Source: Acetobacterium sp965140355 (GTDB lineage: Bacteria > Bacillota > Clostridia > Eubacteriales > Eubacteriaceae). Taken from it: 64,000 nucleotides of DNA. Below are positions 1 to 8,717 of this stretch, one piece after another. The translations under genes and the position numbers were made by a program. Location of the stretch: positions 186,001-250,000 of the forward strand of contig OZ223191.1 in assembly GCA_965140355.1 (NCBI GenBank). Reading direction: 5' to 3'. The stretch's first letter is position 1; each line of letters starts with the position of its first letter. The notes under the pieces are model-generated. The model was not told the origin of the DNA, did no database searches, and saw only the letters and a list, made by a program, of their open reading frames with translations.

Positions 1-31
1 AAAGCAAAAAATTAAAAGTGGAGGAATAAAA

Positions 32-199
32 ATGCGTTGTAAACAAAATGAAGAAAGTCAATGTTGGATGGAAGCTAATAAAGAGAAAATGGTTATTTGT
101 GCGTTGGTGTCACTTAGTGTCGCCTGCACAGTTGCAGGGGTAATAATTGGAAATCATTGTGCGAAGAAATGGCGCCAGAAAAAAGATTTGCAGTCATAA
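32..199 (+). CDS. Small Cys-rich single-pass membrane protein
   Basis: A 55-residue open frame starts at ATG 32, preceded by a good ribosome binding site (GGAGG, 20-24). It has a polar N-terminus, one hydrophobic segment of about 22 residues (roughly 19-41) that should cross the membrane, and a short basic tail (KKWRQKK). Cysteines lie at residues 3, 11, 23, 32 and 43, which is many for so short a protein. It ends just before a bidirectional terminator. I do not recognise a family. The basic tail favours a cytoplasmic C-terminus. It could be a small regulator or accessory subunit of a membrane complex, but nothing in the window names a partner, and the genes to its left are not visible. Confidence 0.55.
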   Translation: MRCKQNEESQCWMEANKEKMVICALVSLSVACTVAGVIIGNHCAKKWRQKKDLQS

Positions 200-218
200 C
201 ACAATCAGCTGCAAAAAA

Positions 219-252
219 ATGAGGGATGGACATTTAAGTTAGCATCCCTCAT
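219..252. terminator. Bidirectional intrinsic terminator
   Basis: A perfect 10-bp stem (219-228 with 243-252) encloses a 14-nt loop. An A run (212-219) lies on the left, which reads as a T tract on the minus strand, so it serves the convergent parvulin gene well. On the plus strand the downstream T content is modest (TATCTTAT). Confidence 0.75.
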
Positions 253-265
253 TATCTTATGATAC

Positions 266-1024
266 TTATAGAATAGTAGTTTCCATTTTTACGGGGTATT
301 TTTCTTTAAGGGTTTCAACCTTGCCGATAAATGCTTTGTTTTGTTTTTCTCTCAATAAGAAAGTTCGGGCATTTTCTTTTACGGCTTCAAAAGGGATGGT
401 TTGTGAAATTTTGCGATCTGTGAGTTTGATTACATGGTAGCCGAATTGTGTTTTAACGGGTATTTCAGTCATTTCGTCAATTTCCAGAGCAAAGGCAGCA
501 GTTTCAAATTCGGGAACCATTTGACCTTTTGAAAAATAGCTGAGGTCTCCGCCTTTTTCATTGGAAGGGCAGACAGAGTATTCTTTAGCTGCCGCTTCAA
601 AAGATTTTCCGTTTTTTATTTCGGCAATAATCTCAAGTGCCTGTTCTTCCGTTGGGAGAAGGATGTGACTTGCGCGGATACTGTCGGGAGCAATGAATTG
701 GCTGGGATTTTCATCATAAAATTTTTGGACCTCTTCATCAGGGACCGTTATGTCCATCATAAATGTTGCGATCATATGCGTTTTTAGCAACTTTTCTTCA
801 GCATCAATCAGCATTTTTTTAAATTCTTCACTCTCATCAACTTTGTCTGCTTTTCCTTCTAAATAAAAAAGCTCTTGAGCGATAAGTTCTTCGAGCAATT
901 GACGCCGACCTTCTTTTGATTGGAATTGTTTTGCTTGGTCTTCGGGTAATTGTTTTATTAAGGCATCTAAATCCGAGCTGTAAATTGTTTTATCAGCTAC
1001 GGTAGCCAAAGGTGTTTTTTCCAT
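266..1024 (-). CDS. Parvulin-type peptidyl-prolyl isomerase, cytoplasmic (PpiC/PrsA-like)
   Basis: A 252-residue protein with a helical SurA/PrsA-like N-terminal chaperone part (about 1-110) and one rotamase domain (about 114-204). The domain contains the family signatures RASHIL near 117-122 and FGYHVIKL at 194-201, and a GGDLSYF turn near 158. It would catalyse cis/trans isomerisation of prolyl bonds and help folding. Unlike PrsA it has no signal peptide or lipobox, so it should act in the cytoplasm. It is transcribed alone on the minus strand, divergent from the marR-lon operon and convergent with the small membrane protein, sharing the terminator at 219-252. The domain assignment is solid; the client proteins are unknown. 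Confidence 0.9.
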   Translation of the reverse strand: MEKTPLATVADKTIYSSDLDALIKQLPEDQAKQFQSKEGRRQLLEELIAQELFYLEGKADKVDESEEFKKMLIDAEEKLLKTHMIATFMMDITVPDEEVQKFYDENPSQFIAPDSIRASHILLPTEEQALEIIAEIKNGKSFEAAAKEYSVCPSNEKGGDLSYFSKGQMVPEFETAAFALEIDEMTEIPVKTQFGYHVIKLTDRKISQTIPFEAVKENARTFLLREKQNKAFIGKVETLKEKYPVKMETTIL

Positions 1025-1222
1025 AATTGTCTCCTTTAGTTCTAAATTAATTTGTTATCTTAGAATCATAGCCTTTCATCGGATTTTTGTCAATGTCCAG
1101 TTCGATAAATGCAAGAATTGCTTAAAGGTGAGGATTAAAAAATGATATTGGGACAAAGTTATGAGCTGAGGTGGAAATTAATTAAGTAAAGCTTAATGAT
1201 TCTAAACAAGTTAGTTCATTTC

Positions 1223-1251
1223 TTGACAAATAATTAATCAGGATGTATACT
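1223..1251 (+). promoter_or_regulatory. SigA-type promoter of the marR-lon operon
   Basis: TTGACA (1223-1228) and TATACT (1246-1251) are separated by exactly 17 nt, a near-consensus housekeeping promoter. Transcription should begin near 1258, directly in front of the palindrome at 1261-1281. Confidence 0.85.
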
Positions 1252-1260
1252 GATGACAAG

Positions 1261-1281
1261 TAGTTAGGTAAAAACTAACTA
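1261..1281. promoter_or_regulatory. Palindromic operator, probably for the adjacent MarR regulator
   Basis: TAGTTAG (1261-1267) and CTAACTA (1275-1281) form a perfect inverted repeat with a 7-nt spacer, typical in size for MarR sites. It lies at the transcription start, so binding would block initiation. A similar half-site, GTTAGTT, occurs upstream at 1210-1216, on the other side of the -35 box. Autoregulation is inferred from position. Confidence 0.65.
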
Positions 1282-1302
1282 ACAAATAAGTTGGGTGATA
1301 AT

Positions 1303-1722
1303 ATGACATGTAAGAAAAATGAATTATATGAGGTATATCATAAACTTCTGAAATTGGATTCGGCAATACATAAGAATGAGACCTGTCAATGTCAAGCTGA
1401 TGACTTTACCTCGAAACAGAAATATTATCTAAAAATTATCGATCAGAATTATCGGGTAACTTTTAGCCAGCTGGCTCAAGAAACTCAGAATTCGAAACCG
1501 ACGATAACGGAATTGATTAGCAAATTTATTTCGATGGGCTGCGTTTATCGAGAACGCTCACCGGAAGATGGCCGGGTATATTTTATCTATCTTACCCAAA
1601 AAGGAAAATCAATTGCCAGGTCCGAAGAAAGATCTCAAATTCAATTAATTGAGCATATTAAGAGCAGTTTAACTGATGATGAACTGGATCAATTGATCAC
1701 CTTACTTAACAAAATCCTTTAA
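1303..1722 (+). CDS. MarR-family transcriptional regulator
   Basis: About 139 residues with the winged-helix core of the MarR family: recognition-helix region SKPTITELISKF (about 64-75), then the wing with the typical SPEDGRVYFIYLT strand (about 86-98), and a C-terminal dimerisation helix. I chose ATG 1303 because GGGTGAT (1293-1299) gives a proper ribosome binding site; a TTG at 1291 in the same frame would add four residues without one. Cysteines at 3, 28 and 30 (a CQC pair) and at 80 could sense thiol oxidation or a metal, but this is inference. Thirty-seven nt separate it from lon, so the two are very likely co-transcribed from the promoter at 1223 and repressed through the palindrome at 1261. 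Confidence 0.88.
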   Translation: MTCKKNELYEVYHKLLKLDSAIHKNETCQCQADDFTSKQKYYLKIIDQNYRVTFSQLAQETQNSKPTITELISKFISMGCVYRERSPEDGRVYFIYLTQKGKSIARSEERSQIQLIEHIKSSLTDDELDQLITLLNKIL

Positions 1723-1759
1723 TAAAATATAACTGTTTAGAGGATGAGGAGGAATAAAA

Positions 1760-4147
1760 ATGAACACACAAGAAATCAAAAATGCACCATTAATCCCAAT
1801 TACAGAAACTGTGATCTATCCGGGAATTTCCAATCGTATTTTTGTAAATGAAGATATTGGAAACAACATTAAAGAATTGATCATTAAGAATAACACCTTA
1901 GCCATTGGTCTATCAACAAAAGATTATAAAGGGTTAGTTCAATTAACGTCAGATTCGTTTTATCGTATTGGGGTGTTGATGAAATTTGATAATATCCAAA
2001 AATCCGATAATGGATTTATTATTGATATCACAACAATCAATCGAGTTAAGGTAATCGATTTTACGTTTGAAGAAAAACAGATTATTGCTTCATATATCGT
2101 TCAGGAAGATATCATGGATGTCAATGAAGATGAAGAGCAAGAAATGATCATGTATATCAAAGGGTTAATGAAAGACCTGAGCCATAATTTTAAGGGCGCC
2201 GAATATTTTGTCAGTATTTTGGAAGGGTTGCCTTCGCTAGAAGAAATTATGGGTTATACAATCCCGATGATGGGTATTCCGTTAAAAAGCAAACAGGAAC
2301 TGCTAGAAATTGATTCGGTAAAAGAACGGACTTTGAGTTTTATCGATTATATCATTCGGGAAAAAGATTCGGTTCATTTGCAATTGGAAATCAGTAAAAA
2401 ATATTCTCAACGTAAAGATAAAACTTACCGAGAAGCCATGCTTCGTGAACAATTAAAAAATATTAAAGCTGAATTAGGCGAATTAGATGATGAATTAGAA
2501 GAAGAAGCGGATTATCGCAAAAAAGTGCTGGAATCTGAAATGCCGGCAGATATTAAAAAAAATGCCTTAAAAGAAGTCCGTAAGCTGGAAAATTCACCAC
2601 CAAATGGCGGCGAAAGCAATGTAATTATGAATTACCTTGATTTGCTGTTAGAGTTGCCGTGGATTAGTGAAAAGAAAGAAATCGATATTGAACATGCCAG
2701 ACAAGTTCTCGAATCACATCATTTTGGCATTGACGATGTCAAAAAACGAATCATCGAGCACTTGGCAGTGATGAAACTTAAAGAAGATAAGCAAGGTTCA
2801 ATCTTATTGCTAGTAGGACCTCCGGGTACTGGTAAAACTAGTTTGGGTAAGAGTATTGCAGAAGCCTTAGACAGAAAATATGTTCGTGCTAGTTTAGGTG
2901 GTGTTCGTGATGAGGCTGAAATTCGTGGCCATCGAAAGACCTATCTTGGCGCAATGCCAGGACGTATTATTAAAGGGCTGGCCAACGCAGAGGCTAAAAA
3001 TCCGGTTTTCATTCTTGATGAAATTGATAAAATGGGGATGTCGCACCAAGGTGATCCCGGATCAGCATTGTTGGAAGTTTTAGATCCTGAACAAAATTGT
3101 ACATTTTCAGACCATTATCTGGAAATACCTTATGATCTATCAGAAGTGTTTTTTATTGCTACCGCCAATGATTTAAGCACGATTCCGGCACCATTGTTGG
3201 ATCGGGCCGAAATTATTGAACTTTCAAGTTATACAAATGGTGAAAAGAAACGGATTGCAATTGATCACTTGCTACCTACTGTTTTAGAAGATCATGGTTT
3301 AACAAATGAAATGCTGCAAATCGAAGATTCCGCAATTGAAGCGATTGTGGAAAACTATACCGCCGAAGCTGGAGTACGAGGATTGACCAAGCAACTAGCT
3401 AAAATCGCGCGTGTCGTGTCAGAAAAAATAGTATCAAAAAAAGCAGAGCTTCCCTATGTTGTAACCACTAAAAATCTCAGTGAGGTATTGGGAAATAAAA
3501 CTCGACGACATGAAAAAGCTGGTGAAAATAATAAACCAGGAGTAGTAACGGGAATGGCATGGACAGCTGTAGGAGGAGAAATTCTCTTTACGGAAGCAAG
3601 CTTGATGCCTGGTAGTGGCAAATTGACGTTGACCGGTCAATTGGGAGATGTCATGAAAGAAAGTGCAACTATCGCAATGAGTCTAATTCGATCCCGTTTG
3701 GGTGATCTGGCAAATGGATTTGATTATTTTAAAAACGATACCCATATCCATGTTCCGTCAGGTTCAACACCTAAAGATGGTCCTTCAGCAGGGGTAACTT
3801 TGACAACCGCGTTAGCATCACTGATCTTAGGCAAACCAGTTGATTCAAAATTATCAATGACCGGGGAGATCACTTTAAGCGGACAAGTATTACCGGTTGG
3901 TGGGATTAAAGAAAAGGTTATTGCTGCACAACGCAGTGGTATTACAAAAATATTGTTGCCAAAAGACAACGAAAAAGATGTTTGTGATATTCCTGAAGAA
4001 GTTCGTAGCGCCTTGACAATTATTTATGTTTCAACGATTGAAGAAGTTTTGAAAGAAGCGCTGGGGATTGACTTACCAGAATGTAAGCTGATTCTTAATC
4101 GTCCAGTTGGTGATTCAAACGTGCAATTAAGCATGATTGGTGAATAA
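1760..4147 (+). CDS. lon: ATP-dependent protease Lon, MarR-linked paralogue
   Basis: A full-length LonA-type protease of 795 residues: N-terminal substrate-binding domain (about 10-200), coiled-coil linker (about 200-310), AAA+ module with Walker A GPPGTGKT (353-360) and Walker B FILDEID, and a C-terminal protease domain with the Ser-Lys dyad (Ser676 in PKDGPSAG, Lys719 in GGIKEK). It degrades misfolded and regulatory proteins in the cytoplasm. The start ATG has a strong site (GAGGAGG, 1747-1752 region). It follows a marR gene and a single operator, whereas the second lon at 29780 sits in the standard clpX-lon-ysxC context. This copy is therefore probably the inducible one, specialised for a stress or a particular substrate set. 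Confidence 0.95.
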   Translation: MNTQEIKNAPLIPITETVIYPGISNRIFVNEDIGNNIKELIIKNNTLAIGLSTKDYKGLVQLTSDSFYRIGVLMKFDNIQKSDNGFIIDITTINRVKVIDFTFEEKQIIASYIVQEDIMDVNEDEEQEMIMYIKGLMKDLSHNFKGAEYFVSILEGLPSLEEIMGYTIPMMGIPLKSKQELLEIDSVKERTLSFIDYIIREKDSVHLQLEISKKYSQRKDKTYREAMLREQLKNIKAELGELDDELEEEADYRKKVLESEMPADIKKNALKEVRKLENSPPNGGESNVIMNYLDLLLELPWISEKKEIDIEHARQVLESHHFGIDDVKKRIIEHLAVMKLKEDKQGSILLLVGPPGTGKTSLGKSIAEALDRKYVRASLGGVRDEAEIRGHRKTYLGAMPGRIIKGLANAEAKNPVFILDEIDKMGMSHQGDPGSALLEVLDPEQNCTFSDHYLEIPYDLSEVFFIATANDLSTIPAPLLDRAEIIELSSYTNGEKKRIAIDHLLPTVLEDHGLTNEMLQIEDSAIEAIVENYTAEAGVRGLTKQLAKIARVVSEKIVSKKAELPYVVTTKNLSEVLGNKTRRHEKAGENNKPGVVTGMAWTAVGGEILFTEASLMPGSGKLTLTGQLGDVMKESATIAMSLIRSRLGDLANGFDYFKNDTHIHVPSGSTPKDGPSAGVTLTTALASLILGKPVDSKLSMTGEITLSGQVLPVGGIKEKVIAAQRSGITKILLPKDNEKDVCDIPEEVRSALTIIYVSTIEEVLKEALGIDLPECKLILNRPVGDSNVQLSMIGE

Positions 4148-4157
4148 AAAAGGCTGA

Positions 4158-4188
4158 TTGGTTAAATTTACAAAGTAAACTTAACCAA
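4158..4188. other. Perfect-arm hairpin after lon
   Basis: TTGGTTAA (4158-4165) pairs with TTAACCAA (4181-4188), and TTTAC (4167-4171) with GTAAA (4175-4179), interrupted only by one A-C mismatch and closed by an AAA loop. No T tract follows, so it is not itself a terminator. It lies 11 nt after the lon stop and 14 nt before the true terminator. It may protect the mRNA 3' end or bind a protein as DNA. Confidence 0.6.
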
Positions 4189-4202
4189 AGATATTCTCAA
4201 AA

Positions 4203-4237
4203 AAGTGGGAGTCTGTTATAGGCTTCCGCTTTTTTTA
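4203..4237 (+). terminator. Intrinsic terminator of the marR-lon operon
   Basis: An 11-bp stem with three G-U pairs (4203-4213 with 4221-4231), a 7-nt loop and a run of seven T residues (4231-4237). Confidence 0.8.
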
Positions 4238-4267
4238 ATAGCTTTGGTCGACGGTTTTATGAAAATA

Positions 4268-4276
4268 TGATATAAT
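4268..4276 (+). promoter_or_regulatory. Extended -10 promoter immediately before mutL
   Basis: TGATATAAT is a perfect extended -10 element (TGn followed by TATAAT at 4271-4276). No good -35 box is present at 17 nt. Transcription would start near 4283, one base before or at the mutL ATG (4284), which suggests a leaderless transcript. Confidence 0.6.
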
Positions 4277-4283
4277 ATTGGAT

Positions 4284-6407
4284 ATGAAAATTAAGATGTT
4301 GAACAATGAAACAATCAATAAAATAGCTGCTGGTGAGGTAATTATCAGACCCGTATCGGTTGTTAAAGAATTAATGGAAAATGCCATTGATGCTGGTGCT
4401 AATCAGATCGTTATAATTATTGAAGCGGGCGGAAAAAGTCGAATAACGGTTAGGGATAACGGTTGCGGGATTAGCTATGATGATATTTTGTTAGCCTTTA
4501 AACGCCATGCAACCAGTAAACTTGACACGATTGAAGACCTTGAAAACATCAATTCGCTGGGTTTTCGGGGAGAAGCATTGTCTAGTGTTTCAGCCGTGGC
4601 TAAGGTTCAAATTATTACCCGGAATGATCCGGAAGAATTGGGAAGCCTTGCCATTTTTGATGGCGGAAAGCTGATTAATCAGCGGGTTTGTGCCTATAAC
4701 CGCGGAACCGAGATAACCGTTAGAGATTTATTTTTTAATACTCCAGCGCGACGAAAACACATGGAGAAAGATAAAAAAGAAGAGCTGCTCGTTCGTGATT
4801 TAGCCCAAAAAATTGCGATATCCCACCCAAGTATTCGGATTCAAGTGAACTGCAATGATCGCATTGTACTTGACACGAAAGGCACCGGAAATGTTATCGA
4901 TGTGGTGAAGGAACTTTACGGAGTTGATGTCGCAAATAATCTGATTCCGCTCGATTATGAAAATAAACCAATGAAGTTAACCGGTTTTGTAGGTAACCTA
5001 AAGACGGTGCGTAATCATCGCGAAGATCAGATTTTTTTTATTAATGGACGTTATATAAAAAACAGTCACTTAGCCCAAGCGTTGGATGCAGCATACGAAG
5101 GTTATTGCATGAAACACCAACATCCATTGGGAATAATTTTTATCGAACTTCCGGGTCGGATGCTTGATGTAAATATTCATCCAGCCAAAACCGAGATCAA
5201 AATATTAAACGAAAGTCTGGTTTGTCTGCTTTTTAAGCAGGGAATCCGGGAAACGCTAAGAAAGGCTAATTTGATTGTTGATGTTGGAAGCGAGGAAACA
5301 CAAACTGAATCGATAGATGAGAAGAAAACAGAAACAGCGATTCAAACCGAAAAATCACAACATCAAGAGAGAAGTAATCGGGATAGTGCAATAAAAAACG
5401 ATGAGCAAGGTGATCATCTTGAAAATGATTCAATTAATCAGATCACCTTTGAAAATATCGATAACACCACTGCCCTCGATGATATTGAAAAGTCAATTAG
5501 TTGTGAAAAACGTAACGTGAAGCAATCATTTAATCATCAGGTGAATTTGGCAAAACCTCATCCTGATTTTGATCGTTTTTTTGACGAAACTGACTTAGAA
5601 AATCAAAAAACAACGATGATCCAAAGCGATAAAGTTAATAATGATAAAAATACTAGCAAAAGAAATTCAAATGATCCCTTGAGCAATCAAAGCCCAAACA
5701 CTTTATGGACGTCGGAAATTAATCATAACAATCGAATTGCTGAGAAACGATCTGAATTTCAGACTAAAACGACGACGCCTCAGCCCACGAAAAAAAGAGT
5801 TGAAGATCTCGTAAAAATGAAAATTGTGGGGCAGCTATTTGATGTATATATACTTTTAGAAGGCGAAAAAGAAATTTATCTATTAGATCAACATGCTGCA
5901 CATGAAGCGTTTTTAACGAAGGAACTGTCAGACATTTTTGATCGGGACGAAGAAATTCCAAGTCAAGGGCTGATGAGCGCCAATGCACTTAAATTCCATC
6001 CTAAAGATTTGGAACAGGTAGAAGCAAACCTGGAGGATTTTCGCAAATTAGGTTTTGACTGTGATATTTTTGGTGCGGATACTTTATTGGTGCGCAGTGT
6101 CCCGGTCCTTTTAGGAGAACCGCAAAGTGTCGATTTGTTAAAAAAAATGATTGATGAAAATATTTTTATAAACGATGATGAAAGCTTGTCAAAATCAATG
6201 TTCTCAAAAAAAATGAAAAATAAGATTATTTCGATGGCTTGTAAAGCAGCGATTAAAGGTGGTCAGCCGTTGACCCAAAGAGAGATAAAGAAACTGCTGG
6301 AAAACTTGATGGTGTTAGATAATCCATACACTTGTCCTCACGGTCGCCCCATCATTATGAGACTAAAGGAATATGAATTAATGAAACTATTTAAACGGGT
6401 GGTATAG
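4284..6407 (+). CDS. mutL: DNA mismatch repair protein MutL
   Basis: About 707 residues. The N-terminal GHKL ATPase is recognised by TINKIAAGEV, the DAGA loop (ENAIDAGANQ) and GFRGEAL; a long acidic linker rich in Asn and Lys (about 350-510) follows; the C-terminal dimerisation and endonuclease domain carries DQHAAHE, ACKAAIKGGQ and CPHGRP, so it belongs to the nicking type of MutL found in organisms without MutH. It links mismatch recognition by MutS to strand excision. No Shine-Dalgarno sequence precedes ATG 4284, and a -10 box ends 7 nt upstream, so translation may be leaderless. A TTG at 4278 would add two residues. miaA follows after one base. No mutS lies next to it here. Confidence 0.95.
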   Translation: MKIKMLNNETINKIAAGEVIIRPVSVVKELMENAIDAGANQIVIIIEAGGKSRITVRDNGCGISYDDILLAFKRHATSKLDTIEDLENINSLGFRGEALSSVSAVAKVQIITRNDPEELGSLAIFDGGKLINQRVCAYNRGTEITVRDLFFNTPARRKHMEKDKKEELLVRDLAQKIAISHPSIRIQVNCNDRIVLDTKGTGNVIDVVKELYGVDVANNLIPLDYENKPMKLTGFVGNLKTVRNHREDQIFFINGRYIKNSHLAQALDAAYEGYCMKHQHPLGIIFIELPGRMLDVNIHPAKTEIKILNESLVCLLFKQGIRETLRKANLIVDVGSEETQTESIDEKKTETAIQTEKSQHQERSNRDSAIKNDEQGDHLENDSINQITFENIDNTTALDDIEKSISCEKRNVKQSFNHQVNLAKPHPDFDRFFDETDLENQKTTMIQSDKVNNDKNTSKRNSNDPLSNQSPNTLWTSEINHNNRIAEKRSEFQTKTTTPQPTKKRVEDLVKMKIVGQLFDVYILLEGEKEIYLLDQHAAHEAFLTKELSDIFDRDEEIPSQGLMSANALKFHPKDLEQVEANLEDFRKLGFDCDIFGADTLLVRSVPVLLGEPQSVDLLKKMIDENIFINDDESLSKSMFSKKMKNKIISMACKAAIKGGQPLTQREIKKLLENLMVLDNPYTCPHGRPIIMRLKEYELMKLFKRVV

Positions 6408-6408
6408 T

Positions 6409-7353
6409 ATGGAAGCGAAAAAGCCGAAAATTCTTGTTTTGGTTGGCCCGACTGCTAGTGGCAAAACTTCATTGGGAGTAGCTTTGGCAAAAGAATTAGA
6501 TGGGGAAATCATCTCTGCTGATTCGATGCAGATCTACAAATATATGAATATCGGTACCGCGAAGGTTACAACTGCAGAGATGCAAGGGATCCCACATCAT
6601 CTTGTCGATTGCGTTTTACCCAATGAAGAATACAGTGTCGCCAAATATAAACAGGAAGCACTGGAGTCAATCCAAGCGGTTCTTACTGGCGGAAAGCTTC
6701 CGATTATATCAGGGGGAACCGGATTATATATCAATAGTCTTACCCTCCCCTGGAATTTTCAAAAAAAAGAACAGGACGAAGAAATTCGTTGGCGTTTGAT
6801 AGCTGAAGCCGAGATGTTGGGGCCGGAGGCGTTGTATGAGCGGTTGCAGGTGGTTGATCAGATCACGGCGCAATCCGTACATCCTAATAATATTAAGCGG
6901 GTAATTCGAGCTTTAGAAATTTACGAATTAACGGGAAAACCGAAATCTTATTTTGACGAAGAAACCAAAAAACAAGAAGTTCCTTATGATTTTGAAATTC
7001 TGGGTTTAGAGTGGGAACGGGAGATTCTTTATGACCGCATTAATCGGCGTGTTGATCAAATGGTTGAAAACGGACTGATCGAAGAAGCAAAAAAGTTGAT
7101 TGACCGTGGCTACGATTGGAATTTGACGGCGATGAAAGCGATTGGCTATAAAGAACTCAGACCTTTTCTGGAGGGGACGTCTTCATTGGAAGAGGTCATC
7201 ACAGTTTTAAAACGGAATTCTCGGCATTACGCAAAGCGGCAAATGACTTGGTTTCGCAAAGATAATCGAATTAAATGGATAAAAATGAGTGAAACACAGA
7301 CGTTGGAGACTCAACTTCAGGATTGTCTGGTACGAATTCAACCCTTAAGATAA
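6409..7353 (+). CDS. miaA: tRNA dimethylallyltransferase MiaA
   Basis: A 314-residue enzyme that transfers a dimethylallyl group to N6 of A37 in tRNAs reading UNN codons. The P-loop GPTASGKTS lies at about 13-21, followed by the DSMQIYKYMNIGTAK substrate loop (about 43-57), the GGTGLY motif (about 103-108) and the C-terminal RNRRV and AIGYKE/RHYAKRQMTWFR signatures. It begins one base after the mutL stop, so translation is probably coupled. In many clostridia hfq follows miaA, but here the next gene is the PLP enzyme. Confidence 0.96.
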   Translation: MEAKKPKILVLVGPTASGKTSLGVALAKELDGEIISADSMQIYKYMNIGTAKVTTAEMQGIPHHLVDCVLPNEEYSVAKYKQEALESIQAVLTGGKLPIISGGTGLYINSLTLPWNFQKKEQDEEIRWRLIAEAEMLGPEALYERLQVVDQITAQSVHPNNIKRVIRALEIYELTGKPKSYFDEETKKQEVPYDFEILGLEWEREILYDRINRRVDQMVENGLIEEAKKLIDRGYDWNLTAMKAIGYKELRPFLEGTSSLEEVITVLKRNSRHYAKRQMTWFRKDNRIKWIKMSETQTLETQLQDCLVRIQPLR

Positions 7354-7368
7354 ACAAATTAAAGGAAA

Positions 7369-8685
7369 GTGAGCGATTTTTTGAACGAAAAAAAAGACAT
7401 TAAAAATTATCTGCAAGAAGAATTTAATATTTCAGAAAGCGTCATCGATTTTGTAAAAACGAATGAAATAAAAATTTCAAAACAACTTAAGAAATGCGAT
7501 GATTTGTCAGAGCTACACCAATATCGTGTAATTAAGGCGATGCAAAAAGCCGGGTTAGGAGATCGTCACTTTGGAGTTTCAACTGGATATGGTTATGATG
7601 ATGTAGGACGTGAAGTTGTGGAGGCAATATATGCGGATGTTTTTGGAGCCGAAGATGCTTTGGTAAGACCGCATATTTCATCGGGAACGCATGCTATTTC
7701 ACTGGCGCTATACGGGGTATTGCGTCCGGACGATCATTTATTGGCAATTACCGGGGCGCCCTATGATACGATTAGAACTGTTATTGGTCTAGAAAAAGGA
7801 TATGAAGGGCACGGGACAATTAAGGAATTTGGGATTACTTATGACCAGGTCGAACTTCGCGGCGATGGAAGTTTTGACGAAGAAGCGATATTATCAGCGA
7901 TAAAACAAAATACTAAAATGATTTATCTGCAAAGGTCCACCGGGTATAGTTGGAGATCGGCCTTGACATTGGAGGCCATGGCTGAAATCATTGCTAAAAT
8001 CAGGGAAATTAAAGCAGACGTAGTTGTTTTTGTTGACAATTGTTATGGTGAGTTTATGGATACGCTCGAACCTGTGCAAATTGGCGCCGATTTAATGGCG
8101 GGTTCGCTGATTAAAAATCCTGGTGGCGGGTTGGCTCCGACCGGAGGATACGTGGCTGGTCGTGCTGATCTGGTTCATCTGGCGGCTTGCCGTTTAGCGG
8201 CTCCGGGAGTTGCCAGAGAAACGGGGGCAACACTGGGGATCAACCGCACCTTACTTCAGGGTTTGTTTTTATCACCAACCGTTGTTGCGCAAGCGATCAA
8301 GTCGGCAATGTTATTGGCCGTTTGCTATGAATCGTTGGGTTTTGCCGTTTGTCCGGAAATATCAGCTTATCGTAGTGATATTATTCAAAGTATTTGTTTA
8401 GAGACAGCTGATCGTGTTAAAATATTTTGTCAGGCGATTCAGGAAGCGGCACCAGTTGATAGTCAGGCGATCCCGGAACCGTGGGCGATGCCGGGTTATT
8501 CAGATCCTGTTATCATGGCGGCAGGAGCTTTTATTCAAGGCTCTTCGATCGAATTATCGGCCGATGCCCCAATGCGAGAACCTTATTATGTTTATTTCCA
8601 AGGTGGTCTAACCCATTTTCACGGTAAATTAGGGATTATGTTAAGTTTGCAACGATTATTGGATAAAAATATGATTACACTTTAA
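7369..8685 (+). CDS. ynbB: PLP-dependent methionine gamma-lyase/aluminium-resistance family protein (YnbB-like)
   Basis: About 438 residues, a fold-type I PLP enzyme related to cystathionine and methionine lyases but of the separate YnbB (annotated as aluminium resistance) family. It shows HISSGTHAI substrate-site residues near 105-113, the PLP-binding aspartate region VVVFVDNCYGEF (about 219-230) and the Schiff-base lysine in SLIKNPGGG near 250. Its true substrate is not settled in the literature I know. The start is uncertain: GTG 7369 has AAAGGA too close to it, whereas TTG 7381 has AGGAAAGTGAG upstream at a better distance. The miaA-(hfq)-ynbB order is common in Firmicutes. Confidence 0.85.
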   Translation: MSDFLNEKKDIKNYLQEEFNISESVIDFVKTNEIKISKQLKKCDDLSELHQYRVIKAMQKAGLGDRHFGVSTGYGYDDVGREVVEAIYADVFGAEDALVRPHISSGTHAISLALYGVLRPDDHLLAITGAPYDTIRTVIGLEKGYEGHGTIKEFGITYDQVELRGDGSFDEEAILSAIKQNTKMIYLQRSTGYSWRSALTLEAMAEIIAKIREIKADVVVFVDNCYGEFMDTLEPVQIGADLMAGSLIKNPGGGLAPTGGYVAGRADLVHLAACRLAAPGVARETGATLGINRTLLQGLFLSPTVVAQAIKSAMLLAVCYESLGFAVCPEISAYRSDIIQSICLETADRVKIFCQAIQEAAPVDSQAIPEPWAMPGYSDPVIMAAGAFIQGSSIELSADAPMREPYYVYFQGGLTHFHGKLGIMLSLQRLLDKNMITL

Positions 8686-8717
8686 TTTAATGGGAATAAA
8701 GAGAAAGGAGATTTTTT

